Source of the DNA: Devosia sp. RR2S18 | GTDB lineage: Bacteria; Pseudomonadota; Alphaproteobacteria; Rhizobiales; Devosiaceae | Direction: 5' to 3' | DNA: 64,000 nt | Assembly (NCBI RefSeq): GCF_030177755.1 | Contig: NZ_CP126539.1 | Span: 2,504,001 to 2,568,000, forward strand | Shown: piece after piece, positions 33,939 to 43,401 of the stretch | Position numbering within the stretch: position 1 is the first letter of the stretch | How the letters are laid out: each line of letters opens with the position of its first letter | The notes under the pieces: generated by a model | Told to the model about the DNA's origin: nothing | Seen by the model: only the letters and a program-made list of their open reading frames with translations | The model's database searches: none | Made by a program: the position numbers and the translations under genes

Positions 33939-34586
33939 CTACCGGGCCGCCCAGAGGAGCCCCCGCTGGAGGATCGTACGCACCTGAGGGATCTCCAACT
34001 CATCGGCAGTATGGCCGAGCGAGGAATAGAACACCCGCCCCCGGTCGTGCTGTGTCGTGAAGACCACCGGCATCACCACATCCTTGCGCCAGGGATGGAA
34101 TTCACCTGAGAAGGTGGTGGTGGCAAGCACCTCAACCGCCGGGTCGTAGTTGAGGTAATATTGCTCGGAGGTGTGCTCGAAGCTGTCTATACCCGCCATG
34201 ATCGGGTGGTCCGATTTGGTCACATCCACCCGATAGGTGATGATGTTGCCCGGGTGCTGCACCCAGTAGCAGCTTGCCGCATAGCGGAAGGGTACGCTGG
34301 CGCGGAACGTCGTCGCGAGCCCCATGTGATAGCCTGCCAGGCCGGTTCCGGCGCGAATAGCTCGGACAAGGTTGTCCATCTTGTCGGGGGCGAGTTGCCC
34401 GTCGGTGATCACAGGCACGACGAGGTCGTTGCTACCCACGTCCTCGTCGCCCAGCGCGTCGTACTCCGGCGTCACGGTCACCGCAAAGCCTTCCGCCTCT
34501 AGTAGGTCGCGCACCACGTTGGCGCCGCGTTCGGGCGTGTGCAGTTCCATGCCGCCCCAGACGACCAGAGCCTTCTTGCCTGCCAT
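33939..34586 (-). CDS. ThuA-like (trehalose-utilisation) glutamine-amidotransferase-fold protein
   Basis: The product is 215 residues with the ThuA-like pattern: ALVVWGGMELHTPERGA at the start, GLAGYHMGLATTF in the middle, and the ending VFYSSLGHTADELEIPQVRT. Relatives take part in oxidation and epimerisation steps of disaccharides (ThuA/ThuB in rhizobia acts via keto-sugars). Here it probably works with the GMC enzyme and the hydroxyacid dehydrogenase on 3-keto-type or oxidised sugars; that is an inference from context. Confidence 0.82.
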   Translation of the reverse strand: MAGKKALVVWGGMELHTPERGANVVRDLLEAEGFAVTVTPEYDALGDEDVGSNDLVVPVITDGQLAPDKMDNLVRAIRAGTGLAGYHMGLATTFRASVPFRYAASCYWVQHPGNIITYRVDVTKSDHPIMAGIDSFEHTSEQYYLNYDPAVEVLATTTFSGEFHPWRKDVVMPVVFTTQHDRGRVFYSSLGHTADELEIPQVRTILQRGLLWAAR

Positions 34587-34621
34587 TATTCAATGCCTCC
34601 ACTCGGCGCAGCCCGTTGCGC

Positions 34622-36295
34622 CTACAATCCAAGCCCCACAGCCTCGGTCCGGTGCACGCCTTTGGGGACAAAGGTGAAGGACGTTTCAACGCCCAAGAGT
34701 TTGGCCGCCAGGTGTACGACAGACAGCCACATTTCGGTGCCTTGCAGACTGGGGAACTGGCCATCGGCGAAGGCAAAGCCTTGGTCCTCGACCCACCGCT
34801 CCCCTGCCCGCGTGATAATTGCACGGGCGATCGCCTCTGCTTCGGCGCGACGATGATCGGTCTGCCGCAGGCAAAGCCAGAGCGGATGGATGGTGTCGAG
34901 CAGATTGCAGGCCGTGTAGGTTGCGTCCGAGAAACCGCCATAGTTGCGGTAGTTGAGCAGCACGGAGTCGATTGCCCGTTCCGCGTTCGGGACCGGCAGG
35001 CCCCATTGCGCATAGGTACCGCGGGTCAGTCGATAGAAGCCATTGACCGGCTGCAGCAATCCTTGTTCAGCGGTCGGCGCGCCCCACAAACCGGTGCCGC
35101 GGTCCTGTTTGAGTGCCAACCAGCCGAACAGTGTCTCGCGCGATCGTGCGGTCTGGAAGTAGCGCGCGTTGAAATAGAGTGCCGTGCCGATGGCGTCGAC
35201 AACCGAGCCAGCGCTCCAGGCGCGCTCGCGCCATGGGAGGTTTTCAAGCCAGGAGCACAGCTCGATTGCAGTGAGATCCTCCACTGCAGCAATGCGGTGC
35301 AGCGGATGGCTGCCCAGCGCTTCCAGCGCATATCCGACGGCCAGCACATTATAGAGCGCAAGGCCATTCTCTCGTAGCGCCTCCCCTGATCGGGGTGGCT
35401 GGAACGGATCTGGAAAGAGACCCGTGGTCGCTTCCTGTACAGCCTGCAGCCTCGCGACAGTGGCGATCCGGTCCAATCGCGGCGGGGTTTCGCCAAAGGC
35501 AGCCGCAATCTCGATGGCGTCACACAGGTGCCTGATGCTGCGGCGCTCGGTGCCATCGGCCTCGCGCGAGAGATACTCCCCGGCTCGTTCGTAGCGCGCT
35601 AGAATGGTTTTCCATTGCCCCTTGGCGGCGGCGCCAAGGCGTTCCAGCACCGCTGCAACGTCGCTCTTTCCAGACTGGCCTCGGTAGCGGACAACTTTTG
35701 CCGGGACGCCTGCAACGATTGCCAGCGGCGGCACGTCCCGACTGACCACCGCACCAGCGGCGATTACGGCCCCCTTGCCCACCCGCACGCCGTCGACGAG
35801 CACCGCATTGGCACCGATCCAAACGTCATCCTCAATGGTGATGCCGAGTGTCTCGTGCCTTTGCACATGGATCGGCACGCCGGGGTCATCGAAGCCATGA
35901 TTGAAGCCCACCAGGGAAGAATGGCTGGCAATCCGCACGCCATCGCCGCACCGCACCTTGCCCGAGATCATGGCGTAGGAGTTGACGGTACAATGGGCGC
36001 CGAACTCGACATCGCCACGCACCAAGGCATGGCCGGCGATCCAGCTCCTTTCCCCCAGCACCAGATGCGTGGTGTAGATCGCCGCCTCGGCAGCGATGTA
36101 TGCAGTTGGGGCAAACTGCGCTCCCGCCACCTCCTCCAGGAGCTTCAGCCGGGCTTGGTGGTCTGCACCGGCGATGTCTTCGGGCGTCCGATCCCAGGTC
36201 AGGAACTCCAGACGGCGGCGGTGCCATTGGCCATGCTCGTGAACATCGGCTCCGTTCCCGACAACTGGACCGCTTGTAGGGGTGCCCGCTTCCAT
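34622..36295 (-). CDS. hexapeptide acyltransferase fused to an all-alpha domain
   Basis: The product is 557 residues. Residues 60-215 form a left-handed beta helix of the Maa/WecD-like acetyltransferase type: repeated hexapeptides ([14 protein letters not shown]), the acceptor-site loop [13 protein letters not shown] with the likely catalytic His, and the closing [20 protein letters not shown] with PAKVVRYRG. Residues 230-557 are all-alpha, with repeated LPW/LWGAPT/[11 protein letters not shown] segments like an (alpha/alpha) toroid as in some lyases and terpenoid-cyclase folds. I do not know this fusion. The start shares a base with the preceding stop. It may acylate or bind a sugar during catabolism, but an O-acetyl transferase inside a degradation operon is unexpected. 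Confidence 0.75.
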   Translation of the reverse strand: MEAGTPTSGPVVGNGADVHEHGQWHRRRLEFLTWDRTPEDIAGADHQARLKLLEEVAGAQFAPTAYIAAEAAIYTTHLVLGERSWIAGHALVRGDVEFGAHCTVNSYAMISGKVRCGDGVRIASHSSLVGFNHGFDDPGVPIHVQRHETLGITIEDDVWIGANAVLVDGVRVGKGAVIAAGAVVSRDVPPLAIVAGVPAKVVRYRGQSGKSDVAAVLERLGAAAKGQWKTILARYERAGEYLSREADGTERRSIRHLCDAIEIAAAFGETPPRLDRIATVARLQAVQEATTGLFPDPFQPPRSGEALRENGLALYNVLAVGYALEALGSHPLHRIAAVEDLTAIELCSWLENLPWRERAWSAGSVVDAIGTALYFNARYFQTARSRETLFGWLALKQDRGTGLWGAPTAEQGLLQPVNGFYRLTRGTYAQWGLPVPNAERAIDSVLLNYRNYGGFSDATYTACNLLDTIHPLWLCLRQTDHRRAEAEAIARAIITRAGERWVEDQGFAFADGQFPSLQGTEMWLSVVHLAAKLLGVETSFTFVPKGVHRTEAVGLGL

Positions 36296-37302
36296 TAGGC
36301 GAGCCGCTCCAGCAGCGCCGGTTCGACCTCATAGGCCATGGGCAAGCCGGCCACGAAGCGCTCGACCTCCTCGATTGCCATCTGCCCGAGTCGGAGTCTT
36401 TCGGTGCCGATCGCCCCGGCCACATGCGGGGTCAGGAAGACGTTGGGCAGGCTGAACAAGGGCGACTGGGCCTCCGGAATTTCGGGGTCGGTAACGTCGA
36501 TCACCGCATGGATACGCTCGGTCTGCAGTTCAGCAATCAAGGCAGCTTCATCAACCAACGCACCGCGCGCGGTGTTGATCAAGGCCGCACCATCCTTCAT
36601 GAGCTTGAGCTGGTGCGAGCCGATCATGCCGTGGGTCGACGGCAGTGAAGGGGCGTGGATCGACACCACGTCCGACCTGGCCATCAGCGCATCGAGATCC
36701 ACCAGTTCGGCTATCTTGGTGATGGGGTCGCCCCCTTGCACGAACGGGTCATAGAGCAGCACCTCACAGTCGAGGCATTCGAGCAGCGTTGCTACCTTGC
36801 GGCCGATGCGCGAGGCGCCGATCAGCCCCACGGTGCGGCGGAAATTGCCGATAGGCTCGTCCATCAAAGCATAGCTGCTGCGGCGCGAGGGGTCGGCGCG
36901 ATAGCGGTCGCGTAACTCGAATACGCGCTTGTTCGCGAAGATGATCGAGGCGAGCGTAAACTCGGCGACCGGTACCGCATTAGCATCGGCCGCATGGGTG
37001 ACCCGGATGCCTGCCCCGTAGACTGCCGGATCAAGCATGTATTTCACCGTGCCCGCGGCATGCGCGATCAATTGCAAATTGGGGGCAGCGCGAACCGCTT
37101 CGGCGGTGATCATGGGACACCCCCAGCCGGTGATGAGGATATCCACGCAGGCCAATGTCTGCCGCGCCTGTGCACTCTCGAACTCTCCGAGTGGCTCCTC
37201 CTGGACCACGTCGCAGATCTGGGCGAGCCGGCTCAGCCCGTCCCCATCAAAGACGAACTTGGTTTTGTCGGCAGCCATGGCAAAGGCCAGCTTGGGTCGC
37301 AT
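36295..37302 (-). CDS. D-isomer-specific 2-hydroxyacid dehydrogenase
   Basis: The product is 335 residues. The NAD-binding motif [17 protein letters not shown] is a variant of GxGxxG (an S replaces the second G). The catalytic triad is Arg in [10 protein letters not shown], Glu in DPEIPEAQS and His in TPHVAGA. It should interconvert a 2-keto acid and a D-2-hydroxy acid with NAD(P). Its start overlaps the DUF2264 stop and its stop overlaps the next start, so the genes are tightly coupled. In a uronic-acid pathway it could reduce a keto-sugar acid. Confidence 0.87.
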   Translation of the reverse strand: MRPKLAFAMAADKTKFVFDGDGLSRLAQICDVVQEEPLGEFESAQARQTLACVDILITGWGCPMITAEAVRAAPNLQLIAHAAGTVKYMLDPAVYGAGIRVTHAADANAVPVAEFTLASIIFANKRVFELRDRYRADPSRRSSYALMDEPIGNFRRTVGLIGASRIGRKVATLLECLDCEVLLYDPFVQGGDPITKIAELVDLDALMARSDVVSIHAPSLPSTHGMIGSHQLKLMKDGAALINTARGALVDEAALIAELQTERIHAVIDVTDPEIPEAQSPLFSLPNVFLTPHVAGAIGTERLRLGQMAIEEVERFVAGLPMAYEVEPALLERLA

Positions 37303-39155
37303 CAGAACCGCTCCGGTACCAGGATGGCGCTGACGTCAACGCCCTCGCGCGCAAACAGCGCCTCGATTTCACTCAGGTCAGGCGCCGCGGGAGGCTGGTT
37401 CAGTGCCGCCTCGGCCGCATCGCCTGGCGGCAGGGCCATAGCCGCCGTTACCAGCACCGTCGTGCCGGCGGGGATTTCACCGCGCAGTTGCGGCACAATG
37501 GTCTTGGCGACGATTAGATTGGTGTTGGGATATGCTCGATGCGCCCGCCCTTCCCGCTTTCCGCCCAAGTCCACTATGGCACTCACATCGGTCTGGCTCT
37601 TCGCGATGGCCCGGCTTGGCTCATCGATGCAGGTATCGGCGTTGAGGTCGGCCCGGGCAATGGCGAACCCGCCCTCTGTTCCGTGTAGCGCGCGTGGCGT
37701 CGTGATCCGATGCACGCGGATGTGCCAGGGATGGGCTGGCAGCAACCAGGTCTCGACGGTCACATCGTTCCAGGGTTTCCAGCGGCTGAAGAGCATGTTG
37801 CCGGCAATCTGGGCCACTTCGTTGGTTTCGCGAACCCGGAAGTGTCGGCCGTCGTCCGAGAGCGCCAGCGCCCCATCGAATGCCCCCATATTGTAGGCGC
37901 GTTCGTCCACCTCAACGGAGAACCCGTAACGGGAAGAGTACGCGAACTTGGCGTATTTCTCGCTGCCATGCCGCATCTGCCAGTTCTGCTGACCGCTTGA
38001 AAGCGCCACCACATTGCCTGTGGTGTGCATCATTATCATGCCGGGATGCCGGAGCGGCACCGGCTCGTCGGTGAACCGCGCTGGCGCCTCCTCAGCCGTC
38101 CAGAACGGATGATCCTCGGGCAGTGCCAGCGGCAGAAAGGCCTTGAGCGCCCAATAGGGTGAGCCGGCCGAATTGTAGCCCTCGGACATGAAGAGATTGG
38201 GATAGCCGTAGCCAATCGAGAGAACGCCGTCTCGATTGGCGATGGGGTGTTGGCTCCACCAGCGCAGATGGCGCAGGAAGTGCCCCTTGATCTCCCCCCA
38301 GGGCAGCGCCTCGATATCGGCAAAGGCGAGCGCGCCCCAGATGCCGGCACAGGCAAAGCGATAGGTCAGGCTTCGCCCGAAGGCCAGCGTGCCGCCCTCA
38401 TCGTCAAACCAGTGCTGAATATCCTTGGCGAACAGCGCCGCCCGCTCCTTGTAGGCGGCGGCACGCTTGTCATCGTTACGCGCAAGCTTGCTGTAGATCA
38501 GGCCATAGAAGTGCATGGCGAATGGAATGTAGTGATCGATGCGCCGCACATTGCCATCGCGGTACCATCCGTCACCCAGATAGAAGCCGTCCAGCTCCTC
38601 GAGGTACTTCTCTGTGAGCGACCGATCGAAATCGACGCCGCACTCTTCTAGCCCCAGATCGACAAGGATGCGGAAGAACTTCCAATTGTTGTCCGCATAA
38701 TCGAACTGCCGGGCGTGCTTGAGATAGGCGGCGAGATTGTCCTTCGCCTTTTGTTCCAGCGGCTCCCACACCAGGTGCGGCAGGAGCCGCATGGTAAAGC
38801 CGATTGCCGCCAACTCCACCATGCGTTGATCGGTCGAATTGACCGCGCCCCAATATTCGGGATGCTCGGGATTGGTGCCATTGGCCAGGCCGCGGCGATA
38901 GAGCTCCCAATGACCGAACTCCCCACCGCCCGCTGCCAAGGGCGTCAGCCCCCACAGCGGCCGAGCAAAGCCTTCGAGATCGGCTGCGGCGCGGTCGAAA
39001 TGGGCAGCCGCCGCATCTAGCCGCACCCGCGCGCCGCCTTGGGAGAAATAGGGCAGCAGCGGCTGGAACAGGTCCTGCAAGCCTCGTTCAACATCGGCGC
39101 GGGTCTGGAGCGGATTGCCATGCAGCGGATTGGCGCTCAGCGGATCATAGGTCAT
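37302..39155 (-). CDS. DUF2264 family protein
   Basis: The product is 617 residues. The N-terminal two-thirds are an all-alpha toroid typical of DUF2264 (LWGLTPLAAGGGEFGHWELY, WYRDGNVRRIDHYIPFAMHF, FGRSLTYRFACAGIWGALAF), the C-terminal third a beta-rich domain. The family resembles polysaccharide lyases and unsaturated glucuronyl hydrolases and is found in sugar-utilisation clusters, but no reaction is proven to my knowledge. There is no signal peptide, so it works in the cytoplasm on imported oligosaccharides. It directly follows the importer ATPase genes. Confidence 0.83.
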   Translation of the reverse strand: MTYDPLSANPLHGNPLQTRADVERGLQDLFQPLLPYFSQGGARVRLDAAAAHFDRAAADLEGFARPLWGLTPLAAGGGEFGHWELYRRGLANGTNPEHPEYWGAVNSTDQRMVELAAIGFTMRLLPHLVWEPLEQKAKDNLAAYLKHARQFDYADNNWKFFRILVDLGLEECGVDFDRSLTEKYLEELDGFYLGDGWYRDGNVRRIDHYIPFAMHFYGLIYSKLARNDDKRAAAYKERAALFAKDIQHWFDDEGGTLAFGRSLTYRFACAGIWGALAFADIEALPWGEIKGHFLRHLRWWSQHPIANRDGVLSIGYGYPNLFMSEGYNSAGSPYWALKAFLPLALPEDHPFWTAEEAPARFTDEPVPLRHPGMIMMHTTGNVVALSSGQQNWQMRHGSEKYAKFAYSSRYGFSVEVDERAYNMGAFDGALALSDDGRHFRVRETNEVAQIAGNMLFSRWKPWNDVTVETWLLPAHPWHIRVHRITTPRALHGTEGGFAIARADLNADTCIDEPSRAIAKSQTDVSAIVDLGGKREGRAHRAYPNTNLIVAKTIVPQLRGEIPAGTTVLVTAAMALPPGDAAEAALNQPPAAPDLSEIEALFAREGVDVSAILVPERF

Positions 39156-40190
39156 TTAAGCGTAGGTCCTTTGCGGCGCCGCGTCATAGGCGCCATTGAG
39201 GTCGAGGGTTTCGGCGAAATGGCAGGCCGCTTCCTGGCGCGTGCCGTGAACTGGCCGAAGTGCCGGCTTTTCGGTGCGGCAGATGTCCTGGGCGTATTTG
39301 CAGCGGGTGTTGAAGGGGCAACCCACCGGACGATTGCCGAGATAAGGGATCTCCCCGCGCACTTCCTTGTTCCGCCCTTTCCGGCGGGTCGGATCGGCGA
39401 TCGGCAGCGCCTCGAGCAGCAACTCGGTGTAGGGGTGCCGGGGCCTTTCGAAGAGCATTTCCGTCGGCGCATTCTCGACGATATTGCCGAGATACATGAC
39501 CACCACACGGTCGGCGATGTAGTTCACCACGCCCAGATCGTGGCTGATGAAGATGTAGGTCAGCCCGAACTCGCTCTTGAGATCTTCGAGCAGATTGAGC
39601 ACCTGCGCCTGGATCGAGACGTCGAGCGCCGAGACCGCCTCGTCGGCGATTACCAGCTTAGGGTCGAGCACCAGGGCCCGGGCGATGCCGATACGCTGCC
39701 GCTGCCCGCCTGAAAACGCATGGGGATACCGGTCCACAGCTTCACGCGGGATTCCTACTTTTTCGAGCGTGCTGATCACCCGCTCCTCCAGCGCCTTGCC
39801 CCGCGCGATCTTGTGGATACGCAATGGCTCGGCGACGATGTCGAAGACCCGCATATTGGGGTTGAGCGAGCTCATGGGATCCTGGAAGATCATGCGGATG
39901 TCCTGCCGCCAGGGCTTGATCTGCCGCTTGTTGAGCGCCGTGAGGTCCACATCCGGCTGCCCCTTGGGGTGGTAGATCACGCGGCCTTCGCTAGCCGGCT
40001 GCGCCTGGATGATACAGCGGCCCAAAGTGGTCTTGCCGCAGCCACTCTCGCCCACAATGGCCAGCGTCTCGCCGGCATCGACCGTGAGGTTGATATCGGT
40101 CAGCGCGTCCAGCCGCCGTTCGGGCGCGAACAGTCCACCCGAAAGCGTATAGTATTTGGATAAGTTGTTGACGGTGAGCAGCTTGGTCAT
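39156..40190 (-). CDS. ABC importer ATPase, OppF/DppF type
   Basis: The product is 344 residues from ATG 40190, which overlaps the upstream stop as ATGA. Walker A is GESGCGKTTLG, the signature FSGGQRQRIGIARAL, and Walker B LVIADEAVSALD. The C-terminal oligopeptide/HPY region carries the cysteines CPFNTRCKYAQDIC that hold an iron-sulphur cluster in this ATPase group. It energises the importer with the next gene's product. Confidence 0.92.
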   Translation of the reverse strand: MTKLLTVNNLSKYYTLSGGLFAPERRLDALTDINLTVDAGETLAIVGESGCGKTTLGRCIIQAQPASEGRVIYHPKGQPDVDLTALNKRQIKPWRQDIRMIFQDPMSSLNPNMRVFDIVAEPLRIHKIARGKALEERVISTLEKVGIPREAVDRYPHAFSGGQRQRIGIARALVLDPKLVIADEAVSALDVSIQAQVLNLLEDLKSEFGLTYIFISHDLGVVNYIADRVVVMYLGNIVENAPTEMLFERPRHPYTELLLEALPIADPTRRKGRNKEVRGEIPYLGNRPVGCPFNTRCKYAQDICRTEKPALRPVHGTRQEAACHFAETLDLNGAYDAAPQRTYA

Positions 40191-41209
40191 GCCAGTTCCT
40201 CCACTGGCTGGCGCGTCAACAGGTGACAGCGCGCATGGTGGCCGTTGCCCATATCGTTCCGCTCCGGCCGGATGGTCGGACACGGCTCGAAGGCGTAGGG
40301 GCAGCGGCTCGTGAAGGCACAGCCCACCGGTCGATCCTTGGGCGACGGCACGGTGCCCCGAATGGGCGAAAGCCGTTCGCGATCAGCCTTGCGCGCCATC
40401 TTGGGAATGGAGCGCATCAAGGCCTGCGTATAGGGATGCTTGGGCGCGGCGAAGACGTCGAACACGTCCCCCTGCTCCACCACGTCCCCCAGATACATTA
40501 CCGCCACTTCGTCGGCGATCTCGGCCACAACGCCTAGATCATGGGTGATGAACAGCATGGCCATGCCGTACTCTTCCTGGAGGTCTCGTAGCAGGTCGAG
40601 GATCTGCGCCTGCGTGGTCACGTCCAAGGCGGTGGTCGGTTCGTCGGCGATCAGCAGGTTGGGCTTGCACGCCAGCGCCATGGCGATCATGGCGCGCTGC
40701 CGCAGCCCGCCCGAAAGCTGGAACGGATAAGCGTCCGCTCGCTCGCGTGCACCGGGTATGCCGACCTGGTCGAGCAGCGTCACGGTGCGCTCCCGTGCCG
40801 CCTTGGGCTTGAGGCCCTCATGGACCACCATCATCTCGTCGATCTGGTCGCCGATCGTGTGCACCGGCGACAGCGAGCTCATGGGCTCCTGGAAGATCAT
40901 GGAGATCTCGTTGCCGCGCACCTTGCGCATGTCGAGGCTATCAGGGTTGAGCCGCGCCAGATCAACCGGCGCTTCGTCCCGCGGAGCGAAGGAGATGCGC
41001 CCAGTGCGGATCTCGGCATTCTTGTCGAGCAGCCGCAGCACCGCCCGCGCGGTAACCGACTTGCCGCAGCCACTCTCACCCACCAGGGCCAGTGTCTTGC
41101 CGGGCGTCAGCGTCAGGTCCACCTGCCGGACGGCCTCGACGGGCGCCTCATCCGGCGAGGTGAAGACGATGGACATGTTGTCGATGGTCAGCAGGGGATT
41201 ATCGGCCAT
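40187..41209 (-). CDS. ABC importer ATPase, OppD/DppD type
   Basis: The product is 340 residues with ATG 41209 ([12 protein letters not shown]); in-frame starts at 41224 and TTG 41242 also exist and overlap the permease gene more. Walker A is [15 protein letters not shown], the signature [15 protein letters not shown], Walker [14 protein letters not shown]. The C-terminal cysteines [14 protein letters not shown] match those of its partner. Start choice is uncertain. Confidence 0.9.
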   Translation of the reverse strand: MADNPLLTIDNMSIVFTSPDEAPVEAVRQVDLTLTPGKTLALVGESGCGKSVTARAVLRLLDKNAEIRTGRISFAPRDEAPVDLARLNPDSLDMRKVRGNEISMIFQEPMSSLSPVHTIGDQIDEMMVVHEGLKPKAARERTVTLLDQVGIPGARERADAYPFQLSGGLRQRAMIAMALACKPNLLIADEPTTALDVTTQAQILDLLRDLQEEYGMAMLFITHDLGVVAEIADEVAVMYLGDVVEQGDVFDVFAAPKHPYTQALMRSIPKMARKADRERLSPIRGTVPSPKDRPVGCAFTSRCPYAFEPCPTIRPERNDMGNGHHARCHLLTRQPVEELA

Positions 41210-42338
41210 GGGGATCAGCGGCATCACGGAGGCCGTCTCCAAGAAAGTTCATGGAAAGGATGATGATGACGACACAAACCCCTGGCGCCAAAAGCCAGGG
41301 CGCGCTCGCCAGGGTGCGGATGTTCTGCGCGTCTTGCAGCAGCGTGCCCCAGCTGACGATTGGCGCCTGCAGCCCGAGCCCTAGGAAGCTCAGCGCTGTT
41401 TCGGCCAGGATCATGCCGGGAATGGCCAGCGTCGCCGCCGCGATGATATGGCTCATGAAGCTGGGGACCATGTGCCTGGTGATGATGCGCCAGTCGCTGG
41501 CGCCGTCCAGTTGCGCGGCGGTCACGAAATCCTCGGTCCGCAGGGACAGAAAGCGTCCCCGCACCACACGTGCCAGTTCCGTCCAACCGATCAGTGAAAG
41601 AATGATGGTGATGGCGAAATAGGTCTGCAGCGCCGACCAGTCCTTCGGCAGCGCCGCCGCCAAGCCCAGCCACAGTGGAATGGTCGGCATCGAGCGGATG
41701 AACTCGACCGTGCGCATCACCGCACCGTCGAACCAGCCGCCGTAGTAGCCGGCAAAACCACCGATGATGATGCCGAAGAAGAGGCTGAGCGTCACACCCG
41801 CTAAGCCGATCGACAGCGAAATCCGTGTTCCATGGATCAGCCGGCTCAGCAGGTCACGCCCCAGCCGGTCCGCCCCCAGAATGTAGAAAGGCGCACGCGG
41901 GTCGGCGACGCCGATGAACTTAACCGACATCGGGATCACCCCGGCCAGCAGATAGGGGTCTGATGGCGCAAAGAACTGCACCGGAATACGCACCTCCTCG
42001 TCTATGACGAAGGTGCGACGCAGCGCGACCGGGTCGATTTCGGTCTTGTAGCCGTAGACATAGGGCCCCAGCTGCCAGCCGCCGTTTTCATCCAACGCAA
42101 CGAAATGCAGCCCCTGCGGCGGCGCATAGGTATAGCGGGCGCTATACGCGCTGGGTTCTGTAGGCGCCCAAAATTCCGCCAGTAGCGCCACGAGGTAGAA
42201 CAGCACCACGACGAACAGGCTCACCACGGCGAGGCGGTGGCGCTTAAAGCGTCGCCACATCAGGCCCAGTTGCGTTTCCCGGCGGGCGGGCTTGGCCTCC
42301 ACGCCTACGACGGCGTCGTTGAGGATTTCGACCGACAT
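41199..42338 (-). CDS. ABC importer permease, OppC type
   Basis: This 379-residue permease has an N-terminal OppC_N segment (FKRHRLAVVSLFVVVLFYLV). A long extracytoplasmic insert follows (about 55-140, rich in aromatic residues), then five helices and the EAA coupling loop QLDGASDWRIITRHMVPS. The insert is longer than in peptide permeases and is common in carbohydrate-linked members. It ends one codon from the oppB-like gene on the same strand. Confidence 0.9.
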   Translation of the reverse strand: MSVEILNDAVVGVEAKPARRETQLGLMWRRFKRHRLAVVSLFVVVLFYLVALLAEFWAPTEPSAYSARYTYAPPQGLHFVALDENGGWQLGPYVYGYKTEIDPVALRRTFVIDEEVRIPVQFFAPSDPYLLAGVIPMSVKFIGVADPRAPFYILGADRLGRDLLSRLIHGTRISLSIGLAGVTLSLFFGIIIGGFAGYYGGWFDGAVMRTVEFIRSMPTIPLWLGLAAALPKDWSALQTYFAITIILSLIGWTELARVVRGRFLSLRTEDFVTAAQLDGASDWRIITRHMVPSFMSHIIAAATLAIPGMILAETALSFLGLGLQAPIVSWGTLLQDAQNIRTLASAPWLLAPGVCVVIIILSMNFLGDGLRDAADPHGR

Positions 42339-43328
42339 CTACTTACTCCCGTAGCGAATGCGGGGATCGATCAACGCCAGCAGGATGTCCGAGACCAGAG
42401 TACCGATGACGGTAAGGACGCTGAGCAAGAGGATGATGGCGCCGGCCAGATACATATCCTGCGTGGTCAGGGACCGCAGAAGCATGGGCCCGGCAGTGGG
42501 GAGATTCATCACCACCGAGACGATGACCGATCCGGAGACCAGCGCGGGCAACAGCCAGCCGATGGTCGAGATCAGGGGATTGAGCGCGAGCCGCACCGGA
42601 TACTTCAGAATGACCTTCCACTCGGGCAGTCCCTTGGAACGTCCGGTCACCACATAGGGCTTCTTGAGCTCATCAAGCAGGTTAGCGCGCAAGATGCGGA
42701 TCAGCTCGGCAGTACCGGCGAGCGACAGGACCAGAATGGGAGCCCAGGCATGGCTGAGAAAGTCCCAGACCTTTGGCAGGCTCCAGCGCGCATTCTCGAA
42801 GGCGGGGGAATAGAGCCCGCCCAGCGTCGTGCCGAACCAGGTGAAGGCGACATACATCAGGATCAGGGCGAACAGAAAGTTTGGCACGGCCAGGCCGATG
42901 AAACCACCGATCGTGGCGAGATAGTCGCCCAGCGAATATTTCCGCACGGCGGCATAGGTGCCGATCGGCAACGCCACCAGCCACATAACGATCACCGCAA
43001 GGCCTTCGAGCAGGATGGAATTGCCCATGCGACCCCAGATCAATTCTGTCACCGGGCGTTTCCATTCGAAGCTGTGGCCGAAATCGCCGCGCAGAATTCC
43101 CGTGATCCACTGCCAATACTGCACATAGAAGGGCTCGCCCAAGGCATATTGCCGACGCAGGTTCTCGATCACGCGTGGATCTACCTGCTCACCTGTCGCA
43201 GCCAGCGAGGCAATATAGGTCGTCAGGTAGTCGCCGGGCGGCAACTGGATAATAGCGAACGCCACAAGCGAAATGGCGAACAAGGTCAACACAATGGCGA
43301 TGATACGCCGGACGATGTACTGGACCAT
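42339..43328 (-). CDS. ABC importer permease, OppB type
   Basis: The product is 329 residues from ATG 43328 (MVQYIVRRIIAIVLTLFAIS). Six helices are visible, with the EAA-type loop VTGRSKGLPEWKVILKYPVR and the family's ending DPRIRYGSK. It forms the membrane channel with the OppC-type partner. A longer frame to 43385 would add a non-membrane leader and is less likely. Confidence 0.9.
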   Translation of the reverse strand: MVQYIVRRIIAIVLTLFAISLVAFAIIQLPPGDYLTTYIASLAATGEQVDPRVIENLRRQYALGEPFYVQYWQWITGILRGDFGHSFEWKRPVTELIWGRMGNSILLEGLAVIVMWLVALPIGTYAAVRKYSLGDYLATIGGFIGLAVPNFLFALILMYVAFTWFGTTLGGLYSPAFENARWSLPKVWDFLSHAWAPILVLSLAGTAELIRILRANLLDELKKPYVVTGRSKGLPEWKVILKYPVRLALNPLISTIGWLLPALVSGSVIVSVVMNLPTAGPMLLRSLTTQDMYLAGAIILLLSVLTVIGTLVSDILLALIDPRIRYGSK

Positions 43329-43401
43329 GGTGGGGGTGCCTTGATGGTGGGGGTCTCCCCGCGACGGAGCCGCGGGGAGAGACAAGCGGAGGAGGTTGCC
43401 G

